NCBI GenBank assembly: GCA_902767455.1
Contig: CACXHH010000039.1
Coordinates: 1-5,090 of the forward strand
Direction: 5' to 3'
DNA from: an uncultured Eubacteriales bacterium
Lineage (GTDB): Bacteria; Bacillota; Clostridia; Christensenellales; Borkfalkiaceae
Length of the DNA: 5,090 nucleotides
Part shown: one piece after another, positions 1 through 5,090 of the stretch
Position numbering within the stretch: position 1 is the stretch's first letter
Layout of the letters: each line of letters starts with the position of its first letter
The notes under the pieces: generated by a model
Told to the model about the DNA's origin: nothing
Database searches by the model: none
Seen by the model: the letters and a program-made list of their open reading frames with translations, nothing else
Program-made: the position numbers and the translations under genes

Positions 1-63
1 CGCGCCGATAACGCTTCCGACGATAACGAACGAAAGTTTCAATATTTCGACTGTTTTCTTCAT
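1..63 (-). CDS. N-terminus of a probable membrane transporter (YkvI/APC-like), cut by window edge
   Basis: Only the first 21 codons lie in the window; the gene continues beyond position 1. The peptide starts with a short basic segment (MKKTVEILK) and goes straight into a hydrophobic stretch ending in V-G-S-V-I-G-A. A first helix with a G-x-x-I-G-A pattern is typical of the unwound helix 1 of APC-fold transporters, and of YkvI-type membrane proteins in Firmicutes in particular; that family call is an inference from very little sequence. The ATG lies 87 bases after the stop of the upstream peptidase gene and beyond its terminator, and has a TATAAT box directly upstream, so it is probably a separate transcription unit. 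No Shine-Dalgarno sequence is visible. It could be another kind of membrane protein. Confidence 0.5.
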   Translation of the reverse strand, partial: MKKTVEILKLSFVIVGSVIGA

Positions 64-69
64 AATACA

Positions 70-75
70 ATTATA
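70..75 (-). promoter_or_regulatory. Candidate -10 box (TATAAT) for the left-edge membrane protein gene
   Basis: On the minus strand a perfect TATAAT lies six bases before the ATG at 63. The sequence 17-18 bases further upstream (TCATTA or TTCATT) is a poor -35 match. If this box is used, transcription would start at or within a few bases of the ATG, giving an almost leaderless mRNA, which fits the absence of a Shine-Dalgarno site. The region is A+T-rich, so a chance match is possible. Confidence 0.4.
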
Positions 76-110
76 TTACGGAAAAAGTCGGATAATGAAA
101 AAAGCGACTG

Positions 111-148
111 TTTACGGGCATAAAAAAACGGGCTTAAAAGCCCGTAAA
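111..148 (-). repeat. 9-bp inverted repeat enclosing the terminator
   Basis: TTTACGGGC at 111-119 and its exact reverse complement GCCCGTAAA at 140-148 flank the terminator loop, T-run and second stem arm. The shared arm at 140-148 can therefore pair with 128-133 (terminator, 6 bp) or with 111-119 (9 bp, larger loop). The two pairings are mutually exclusive. ACGGGC also occurs as a direct repeat on the plus strand (114-119 and 128-133), so a local duplication of one terminator arm is a simple origin. Confidence 0.7.
122..145 (-). terminator. Intrinsic terminator after the S51 peptidase gene
   Basis: Read on the minus strand, ACGGGC pairs with GCCCGT around a six-base TTTTAA loop (arms 145-140 and 133-128), followed at once by a run of T ending at 122. 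The first arm starts five bases after the TGA stop at 151-153. This is a classical Rho-independent terminator in the right place and direction to end the mnmE-cca-peptidase transcript. It has no T-run on the plus strand, so it is not bidirectional. Confidence 0.85.
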
Positions 149-150
149 TA

Positions 151-864
151 TCATATTTCGTTCAACGGAGTAACTTGCGTAAAAATAGTTTTGCCGTCTT
201 TCTTTTTGACGATATAGCTTTTCCCTCCGGAAGATAAAGCGCCCTTTAACTCTCCGTTTTCAAACACGAGCGCCGAATCGTTTTCAGAAGCGTACGCGCT
301 TTCAAACTTACTTTCGTTGAAAGCTTTGGTAAAATCATTTATTCTGTCGTCGAGATGCGGACAGCAAACGCCTTTTATAAGCCCCATTCCGTTATGAAAA
401 CGGTATTTGTCGTCGCCGCATACGGAAGGGCTGTCGGTGTACATATCTTCAAAGAAGCATATACCGCCCGCGGACAGACCGCATATCACTACGCCGCGAT
501 TATAAGCGTCGATAACGAGATCGTAAAGCCCTGAAGTTTTCCAGTGTCCGAGCATAAAAACGGTATCTCCGCCGCCGATATAAACGAGATCGGCTTTTGC
601 GAACTTACCCGCAATCTTCTCGTAATTCATTTCACCGTAAACGGTAAGCGCGCAGTCGGCTTTTATATCGAATTCGCCCGTATAAGTTTTTCTGAAAGTG
701 TTGAAATACGGCATGCTGTCGTGGCTTGCCGTACCTATAAACAGCCCGTAAGCGCGTTTATCTCCCGCGTGGAGTTTAGCAAGTTTCGCGGCGTAAGCGT
801 CTATTGAAAGAGTCGTCTTTTCTCTTAACTCGCCACCGCCCAAAGATACGTAAATTTTATTCAT
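151..864 (-). CDS. Peptidase S51 family protein (dipeptidase E-like serine peptidase)
   Basis: A 237-residue protein, near the usual length for the family. Characterised S51 members include dipeptidase E, which cleaves small peptides with an N-terminal aspartate, and the related cyanophycinases. The N-terminus has a glycine turn (LGGGEL, 8-13). Y-I-G-G-G-D-T (95-101) is the conserved glycine turn beside the active site. G-L-S-A-G-G (129-134) is the nucleophile elbow, making Ser131 the likely nucleophile, and C-P-H-L-D (168-172) supplies the likely catalytic His170. The acidic third residue cannot be placed by eye. No signal peptide or membrane helix is seen, so it is probably cytosolic. The ATG overlaps the end of the cca gene by eight bases, suggesting translational coupling; only a weak purine stretch (AAAGAA) precedes it. 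The start is supported because the family begins directly with the beta strand and glycine turn. The exact substrate is unknown; the typical cyanophycinase features are not evident. Confidence 0.88.
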   Translation of the reverse strand: MNKIYVSLGGGELREKTTLSIDAYAAKLAKLHAGDKRAYGLFIGTASHDSMPYFNTFRKTYTGEFDIKADCALTVYGEMNYEKIAGKFAKADLVYIGGGDTVFMLGHWKTSGLYDLVIDAYNRGVVICGLSAGGICFFEDMYTDSPSVCGDDKYRFHNGMGLIKGVCCPHLDDRINDFTKAFNESKFESAYASENDSALVFENGELKGALSSGGKSYIVKKKDGKTIFTQVTPLNEI

Positions 865-2182
865 AATTCTTTATAAATTCGATGATTTTATCCTTTTCGT
901 CAGGTATCTTCCCGTCGATCACGGCGTCAAGCGCAACGCCGAGAAGTTGACCTACTTTTTTGCCCGAAAAACCAAGCGCCTTTATCTCGTCGCCCGAAAT
1001 ATCGAGTTTGTCGAAAGAATAACACTCGTCGTTTTCGATTATTTCACGATACTCTTTCAAGCTTTTTTCGTAATAAGGCTCAAAGCGTTTTATCCCGAAC
1101 TCCGAATGCGCGTACAGATCGGCTTTTTTTACGACGAAAAGGTCGTCAATATAAGAAGTTTTATATTTTTTGAGAAGCCTTTTCAAGTACGGTTTTCCGC
1201 CGAGAAGAAGATTGTCGTGATATAAAACGAGAAAACGAACTTCGTCGATAAATGCTTTGGGCGCTTTGAGCCGAGTCAAAACCTTTACGGCTATTTCTTC
1301 GGAAACTATCCAGTGATCCGGAAAATGTTGAAATCCGTCTTCACCGACTATACGGGTAAAAGGTTTGCCCGCGTCGTGCAAAATAATTGCCCAAGCTATT
1401 ATCGGCGTAACGTTTTCGCACGATTCCAAAGCTTTAAGCGTATGTTCGTACACGTTATAGCTATGCGAGCGGTTGTACTGCTCGCATCCGTCCATAGCCG
1501 ATAGCTCCGGAAGTACGGCAAAAAATATCTTTCTGTATTTATCGAGCGCAAAAGGCGCGTGCTTAGCGCATAAAGTCAAAGTCAATTCCGAAAAGACACG
1601 CTCGACAGAAAGCTTTGAAAGATTGTCGAGTTTTTTATATGCGGCTTTCAAAGTGTTTTCTTCGATCGAAAAGCCGAGTTTTGCGGCAAATCTGACCGCG
1701 CGGATTATCCTTAAAGCGTCCTCTTCAAAGCGTTTCTCTGGATCGCCGACGGCGCGCAACGTTCTCTCGTTTAAATCGTTTTGACCGTTGAAAACGTCGA
1801 TAAATCCAAGAGTTTTTGAATACGCCATCGAGTTTACGGTGAAATCGCGGCGGGCAAGATCTTCGTTGATATTCGTAACGAAAGTAACTTTATCGGGATG
1901 ACGCATATCGGTATATTCGCCGTCAGAGCGAAAAGTCGTTATCTCAAAGGACGAGCCGTTGTAAATAACCGTCACCGTACCGTGTTTCAGCCCCGTCGGA
2001 ATTATTTTACAATCGCTAAAAATACGAAGTATATCTTCGGTTTTTGCGTTCGTCGTCACGTCGTGATCTTCGCAATTTACGCCGAGCAGTTTATCCCTTA
2101 CCGCTCCGCCCACGACGTACGCTTCAAAGCCCGCGTTTTCAAGCGCGGAAAGAATATACTTTAAATTGTCGGGTAAATCCAT
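857..2182 (-). CDS. cca: CCA-adding tRNA nucleotidyltransferase with HD domain
   Basis: Builds or repairs the 3' CCA end of tRNA using CTP and ATP. Numbering from a possible GTG start at 2203 (448 residues), the head domain shows V-V-G-G-A-V-R-D (30-37), the metal-binding D-H-D (Asp46, Asp48), G-x-K-H-G-T-V-T-V (71-79), R-R-D-F-T-V-N-S-M (118-126) and the nucleotide-selecting E-E-D-A-L-R-I-I-R (160-168). An HD phosphohydrolase domain follows, with His254, His276-Asp277 (LHDAGK) and a downstream Asp362. The C-terminus carries the usual G-x-x-x-G-Q-L-L region. I prefer the ATG at 2182 (441 residues, starting MDLPDNL), because homologues begin just before this helix; GTG 2203 and ATG 2194 are in-frame alternatives. 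None has a good Shine-Dalgarno site, although an imperfect GATGGG sits upstream of 2182. It follows mnmE and overlaps the peptidase gene. A poly(A) polymerase is a possible alternative in this superfamily, but the HD domain favours CCA addition. Confidence 0.9.
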   Translation of the reverse strand: MDLPDNLKYILSALENAGFEAYVVGGAVRDKLLGVNCEDHDVTTNAKTEDILRIFSDCKIIPTGLKHGTVTVIYNGSSFEITTFRSDGEYTDMRHPDKVTFVTNINEDLARRDFTVNSMAYSKTLGFIDVFNGQNDLNERTLRAVGDPEKRFEEDALRIIRAVRFAAKLGFSIEENTLKAAYKKLDNLSKLSVERVFSELTLTLCAKHAPFALDKYRKIFFAVLPELSAMDGCEQYNRSHSYNVYEHTLKALESCENVTPIIAWAIILHDAGKPFTRIVGEDGFQHFPDHWIVSEEIAVKVLTRLKAPKAFIDEVRFLVLYHDNLLLGGKPYLKRLLKKYKTSYIDDLFVVKKADLYAHSEFGIKRFEPYYEKSLKEYREIIENDECYSFDKLDISGDEIKALGFSGKKVGQLLGVALDAVIDGKIPDEKDKIIEFIKNYE

Positions 2183-2208
2183 AATAAAGCCCATCTTTCG
2201 CACCCGAT

Positions 2209-2228
2209 AACGCGTTTTTTCGCGCGTT
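2209..2228 (-). repeat. Small intercistronic hairpin between mnmE and cca
   Basis: AACGCG (2209-2214) and CGCGTT (2223-2228) form a six-base-pair inverted repeat around an eight-base loop, just after the mnmE stop. On the minus transcript there is no T-run after it, so it is not a normal terminator for this operon. It could pause polymerase, act as a processing site, or be chance. Confidence 0.35.
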
Positions 2229-2234
2229 GATTTT

Positions 2235-3569
2235 TTATTTGCCTACGCAGAATTTGGAGAATATCTCGTTTAAAACGTCCTCATCGCAAGTTTCTCCGCT
2301 TATTTTACCAAGAAACACCCACGCGTCTTTCACGTCGGAAGCGACTACGTCGAGCGGGTATTTGCTTAAAGCGTTCAAAGCAGTATTCAAAGCGGAAACG
2401 GCGTTCGCGACGGCGGCGTAGTGCCTTTCTTCGGTTAGAAAATCGCCGTCAAAGCTCAATTCGTTTAAACCTGCGCGCTCGGTCAGGGCGTCGAACAAAG
2501 CCGTCATACCGTCGCCCGTGGCCGCTGAAACGACTACGTCGCCGAACTTCGGCTCGGCATCCAACAAATCGCTTTTGTTTACGACAGTTAAAAGTTTAGT
2601 CTTGTCGGTTGCGGAAACGATCTCTTCGTCCTCTTCGGTAAAGCCTGCCGTTCCGTCGACAACGAGCAAAACGACGTCGGCTTTTTCTATGACGTTTTTA
2701 GATTTTTCGATACCTATCTTCTCGATGGTGTTTTTGCTTTCGCGAATACCCGCGGTATCGAAGAAATTAAACCTGATACCGTTTATTTCCTTGAAGCCTT
2801 CCACAACGTCCCTCGTCGTACCCGCAATATCGGTAACGATCGCCTTATCCATTTCGAGCACGGCGTTCAAAAGCGAGCTTTTACCGGCGTTCGGTCGACC
2901 GCAGATAGCCACTTTCACACCCGAAACCGCCTTCGACGAACCTGCGTAAGTAGTTAAAAGCTTTTCAAGTTCTGTTTTACATTTTTCAAGAGTTGATGTT
3001 ATTTTTTCGCTTTCAGCAAAGTCGACGTCCTCTTCCGGATAATCGATATTCGCGTCAATAAGCGCCAAAATATATTTGAGTTCGTCCTGAATGGATTTTA
3101 TCTTCTTGTAAAGCTTTTCTCTGTAAAGATAAAACCCCATTTTGGCTTCGGAATCGGACTGAGCGTATATCATTTCGACGAGCCCTTCGCACGAAGATAG
3201 CGACATTTTGCCGTTTAAGAAAGCTCTTTTCGTGAATTCTCCCCTTTCGGCAAGTCGCGAGCCAAGCTCAAACGTGCGCTTTAAAACGGCGCGCGAAATA
3301 GCCACGCCGCCGTGGCAATGGAACTCGACCATTTCTTCGCCCGTATAACTGTGAGGAGCCTTGAAATAAACGCACATTCCGAAATCGCGTATATCGCCGC
3401 AGTCTATCGTTCCGACGTACATTTTGTACGGCTCGAAGTCCTTGACGGGCGTTTTACACTTGAACATCTTTTCGGCTATGCTCAAAGGGCTGTCGCCGCT
3501 TATTCTGATTATGGCTACTCCCGCCGCGAGCGGCGCGGTGGAGATCGCCGAAATGTTTTCAAAATTCAT
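2235..3569 (-). CDS. mnmE: tRNA uridine-5-carboxymethylaminomethyl(34) synthesis GTPase MnmE
   Basis: With MnmG this GTPase installs the carboxymethylaminomethyl (or aminomethyl) group at C5 of the wobble uridine in several tRNAs. The 444 residues match the family length. The N-terminal folate-binding domain (about 1-118) includes I-I-R-I-S-G and the H-C-H-G-G motif (84-88). A helical domain follows, then the inserted G domain: G1 GRPNAGKS (224-231), with Asn227 in the potassium-binding position; G2 D-I-A-G-T-T-R-D (247-254); G3 DTAG (271-274); the E. coli Glu282-equivalent catalytic Glu283; G4 NKSD (331-334); and G5 S-A-A (348-350). The C-terminus ends F-C-V-G-K, the variant of the C-I-G-K signature with its conserved Cys441. 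The ATG is fixed by an in-frame TAA three codons upstream and by the family N-terminus, yet no Shine-Dalgarno site is present. It lies 42 bases after an unknown membrane protein gene and 52 before cca, and mnmG is not adjacent. Confidence 0.97.
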   Translation of the reverse strand: MNFENISAISTAPLAAGVAIIRISGDSPLSIAEKMFKCKTPVKDFEPYKMYVGTIDCGDIRDFGMCVYFKAPHSYTGEEMVEFHCHGGVAISRAVLKRTFELGSRLAERGEFTKRAFLNGKMSLSSCEGLVEMIYAQSDSEAKMGFYLYREKLYKKIKSIQDELKYILALIDANIDYPEEDVDFAESEKITSTLEKCKTELEKLLTTYAGSSKAVSGVKVAICGRPNAGKSSLLNAVLEMDKAIVTDIAGTTRDVVEGFKEINGIRFNFFDTAGIRESKNTIEKIGIEKSKNVIEKADVVLLVVDGTAGFTEEDEEIVSATDKTKLLTVVNKSDLLDAEPKFGDVVVSAATGDGMTALFDALTERAGLNELSFDGDFLTEERHYAAVANAVSALNTALNALSKYPLDVVASDVKDAWVFLGKISGETCDEDVLNEIFSKFCVGK

Positions 3570-3582
3570 AATGTTTTAGTTA

Positions 3583-3599
3583 TCGGCGAAAAGCGCCGA
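3583..3599 (-). repeat. Hairpin in the leader of mnmE
   Basis: On the minus strand TCGGCG and CGCCGA form a six-base-pair stem around a CTTTT loop, ending 13 bases before the mnmE ATG. The following bases are A-rich rather than T-rich, so it does not look like a terminator. It may influence translation of mnmE, which has no ribosome binding site, or have no role. Confidence 0.4.
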
Positions 3600-3611
3600 A
3601 ATAATAGTTTG

Positions 3612-4529
3612 TCAATTAAACAAGTCGTCGGAGTTATCGTCTGAACGATCGTAGTAGCCGCTTGAGTGTTTATTATCGTCCGAGCGGTATTCTTTGAACG
3701 GATCGGAGTCGGTTTTTTTGTCAGAATATTCTTCAAAAACGTCGTCGGCGGGCTTAGAAGATTGAGTTTCCTTGTTTGCGTCGCCATTTCTTCCGTTGCC
3801 GTAATCGTAAAATCCGCCGTAATATCCGTTATAATTACCGCTATTTTGCGTTTGGTTGTTCGTATAGTTACTAGCGTAAAGCCCTTCTTCTTTTTTGTTG
3901 TTTCTTATAACGAAAATAAACACGCCCGTTATACCGAAAAACACTCCGAGAACGGAAAAAAGCGTGGCGTTTCTTCCCGCGTAACATCTGAAAACCGCGA
4001 TCGCGAGAAAGATCGAAAAGACGAGAAGGACTATCTGCATTGCGTAGTCGAAGTAATAAAGCAGGTTGTAGATCGTATAATCGGATTGCGAAATAACGGC
4101 TTCGATAAAGTAGTTTTTCGTCACCGTCTGCGTCAACGGTTCGAGAAGATATTTTACGTCCGAAAAGTTGGTCGTAACGAAATATACCGCCGATAAAACG
4201 GCTACGACAACACCTAAAACGGTGCCTTTCATACCGAAAAATTTTCTTTCACCCACGAGTTTTCCCATCTGGTAAAACCTTGCAAACGGAACAAACGCAA
4301 GATACGGCGTAGTTACGCCGTTGTTTTTAGACAGCGTATAAACGCCTATCCCGGCAAGAACGTAAAACGCAAGATAGACTACGAGCGAAACTACGGTGTA
4401 TACGATCGAAAAATGCAAATAATCGAACAAAAACAGCGTCGAATTGAGTTGAGTTTCGATCGTGGAAAGAACTTTAAGATAAGTATAGATCTCGTTTATG
4501 ATCCCATAGAAAAAACTTCCGAATACCAT
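3612..4529 (-). CDS. Unknown polytopic membrane protein with long acidic/Asn-Tyr-rich tail
   Basis: I do not recognise this 305-residue protein as a named family. It has an amphipathic N-terminal region, then about four likely membrane helices (roughly 42-66, 101-120, 163-183 and 188-209). Between the first two lies a conserved-looking interfacial motif, L-A-F-V-P-F-A-R-F-Y-Q-M-G-K (77-90), of a kind seen in small Firmicute membrane proteins with an inward-dipping helix. After a basic stop-transfer (RNNKKEE, 209-215) comes a hydrophilic tail: an Asn/Gly/Tyr-rich part (about 219-252), then an acidic part with D-V-F-E-E-Y (263-268), D-P-F-K-E-Y (276-281) and a final D-L-F-N. The positive residues after the last helix suggest the tail is cytoplasmic. 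The start is decided by a perfect AGGAGG six bases upstream of the ATG. It lies 12 bases after the CPBP gene, so the two are almost certainly cotranscribed. No catalytic motif is visible. Confidence 0.8.
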   Translation of the reverse strand: MVFGSFFYGIINEIYTYLKVLSTIETQLNSTLFLFDYLHFSIVYTVVSLVVYLAFYVLAGIGVYTLSKNNGVTTPYLAFVPFARFYQMGKLVGERKFFGMKGTVLGVVVAVLSAVYFVTTNFSDVKYLLEPLTQTVTKNYFIEAVISQSDYTIYNLLYYFDYAMQIVLLVFSIFLAIAVFRCYAGRNATLFSVLGVFFGITGVFIFVIRNNKKEEGLYASNYTNNQTQNSGNYNGYYGGFYDYGNGRNGDANKETQSSKPADDVFEEYSDKKTDSDPFKEYRSDDNKHSSGYYDRSDDNSDDLFN

Positions 4530-4535
4530 AATCAG

Positions 4536-4541
4536 CCTCCT
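4536..4541 (-). promoter_or_regulatory. Strong Shine-Dalgarno site (AGGAGG) of the tailed membrane protein
   Basis: The 12-base gap after the CPBP gene's TAA contains AGGAGG, six bases before the ATG at 4529. It is the only consensus ribosome binding site in the window, and it fixes the start of the 305-residue protein. Confidence 0.85.
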
Positions 4542-5090
4542 TTATATTATCATTTCAATAAAAATCAACGCGACGGCAAAAACTACCGCAACGGCGAAAA
4601 CGACCTTCGATATAACGTTTCCCGAAGGACGATTGAGTTTAAAGATTTTACCTTTATACAAGCAAGCGGAGTCCGCGTAGCCGAAATCGTTATCGTAAAA
4701 ATCGTTCCTTTCGAGTTGTAAAAGGTCGACTTTGTCGGAATACGTTAAATTTCTGACCGTTACTATAGCGTATTTACCCTTCTCGAACGGGTACGGCTTT
4801 TCTTCTTTTCCCGTCGCCTTTCTCTTTGTTTTAGCGATAAGCAGATTTATAAAATATATCGCCGAGATCGTAACGAACGCTACGCCTATTATAATAAACA
4901 CAGCGTCGACGACGGCTTCGGCTTGTGTATCGGGAAAAGCGTCGGCGGCAAAATTCGTAAGTACCGTCGCGACGGTCGTCATAAGATTATTCGTAAAATG
5001 CATTACGACGCCGAGCGCAAGATTGCCCGTCAGAACGGCTATTGAAGCCGCCGCAAGCCCGAAAATAAACTGCAAAACGAGCTGTTCGAG
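4542..5090 (-). CDS. CPBP-family intramembrane metalloprotease homologue, C-terminal part, extended
   Basis: The reading frame is open to the window edge, so the true start lies beyond 5090; 182 codons are visible. They begin inside a membrane segment (F-I-F-G-L-A-A-A) followed by T-G-N-L-A-L-G-V-V-M-H-F-T-N-N. The H-x-x-x-N (His31 and Asn35 of the visible part) after a T-G-x-L turn is the last conserved motif of CPBP (CAAX protease/Abi) membrane proteases; the catalytic E-E motif and the F-x-x-x-H motif would be upstream and cannot be checked. A further helix (about 63-86) is followed by a basic linker (KTKRK), a soluble stretch of about 70 residues, and a final helix (about 159-180) ending at TAA. 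Family members usually end soon after the H-x-x-x-N region, so the tail is an addition. Members process prenylated proteins or peptides, or act in bacteriocin immunity; the role here is unknown. Confidence 0.72.
   Translation of the reverse strand, partial: LEQLVLQFIFGLAAASIAVLTGNLALGVVMHFTNNLMTTVATVLTNFAADAFPDTQAEAVVDAVFIIIGVAFVTISAIYFINLLIAKTKRKATGKEEKPYPFEKGKYAIVTVRNLTYSDKVDLLQLERNDFYDNDFGYADSACLYKGKIFKLNRPSGNVISKVVFAVAVVFAVALIFIEMII

Noticed and set aside
2209..2240. Hairpin plus T-run on the plus strand between mnmE and cca, as a plus-strand terminator
   Set aside because: No plus-strand gene exists upstream for it to end. The T-run is the complement of A-rich bases around the mnmE stop codon.
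2518..2949. Plus-strand open frame of 143 codons opposite mnmE
   Set aside because: It lies entirely antisense to the GTPase domain of mnmE, and its Ser/Thr-rich composition is what the complement of this gene would give. No ribosome binding site or family resemblance is seen.
3610..3615. Perfect TTGACA (-35-like) on the minus strand before mnmE
   Set aside because: No -10-like hexamer stands 16-18 bases downstream; the nearest candidate (GATAAC) is about 25 bases away. It also overlaps the stop codon of the upstream gene.
3566..3787. Minus-strand 73-codon frame overlapping the tail and the mnmE leader
   Set aside because: It is a Thr-rich shadow frame inside the tail region, with no ribosome binding site or recognisable domain.
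3666..4196. Plus-strand open frame of 176 codons opposite the tailed membrane protein
   Set aside because: It is antisense to a better supported gene with a strong ribosome binding site. The valine-rich start and arginine/lysine-rich end mirror the complement of the acidic tail and membrane helices.
5073..5075. TTG as the start codon of the right-edge gene
   Set aside because: The frame stays open to the window edge, and the residues upstream continue a membrane segment of the CPBP fold, so this TTG is an internal leucine codon in a truncated gene.

Overview
The window looks like a stretch of bacterial chromosome, probably from an anaerobic, Clostridia-like Firmicute. The reasons are moderate G+C, one textbook AGGAGG ribosome binding site, an HD-domain CCA-adding enzyme, and many membrane proteins with low-complexity acidic tails. 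The lineage is an inference; no rRNA or other placing marker is present. The DNA is visibly rich in CpG for its base composition. All genes read on the minus strand, so transcription order runs from position 5090 down to 1. Coding density is very high and no gap without a gene exceeds about 90 bases.

In transcription order: (1) 5090-4542, the C-terminal part of a CPBP-type (CAAX protease/Abi) intramembrane metalloprotease homologue, cut by the window edge and carrying an extra soluble segment and a last membrane helix; (2) 4529-3612, an unrecognised membrane protein of about four helices with a long hydrophilic tail containing repeated D-x-F-x-E-Y motifs; (3) 3569-2235, mnmE, the tRNA wobble-uridine modification GTPase; (4) 2182-857, a CCA-adding tRNA nucleotidyltransferase with an HD domain; (5) 864-151, a peptidase S51 (dipeptidase E-like) serine peptidase whose start overlaps the end of the cca gene; (6) an intrinsic terminator just after it; (7) from position 63 off the left edge, the first 21 codons of a membrane protein that resembles a YkvI/APC-type transporter, with a TATAAT box immediately upstream.

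Genes 1-5 are spaced 12, 42, about 52 and -8 bases apart and end at one terminator, so they could form one transcript. Two adjacent genes mature tRNA (wobble-base modification and 3' CCA addition); the two upstream genes are membrane proteins, and the downstream one is a cytosolic peptidase. The tRNA genes and the peptidase are ordinary, recognisable housekeeping families. The least explained part is the 5' pair: a CPBP homologue with a C-terminal extension next to a tailed membrane protein of unknown function. I see no CRISPR array, mobile element, rRNA or tRNA gene.
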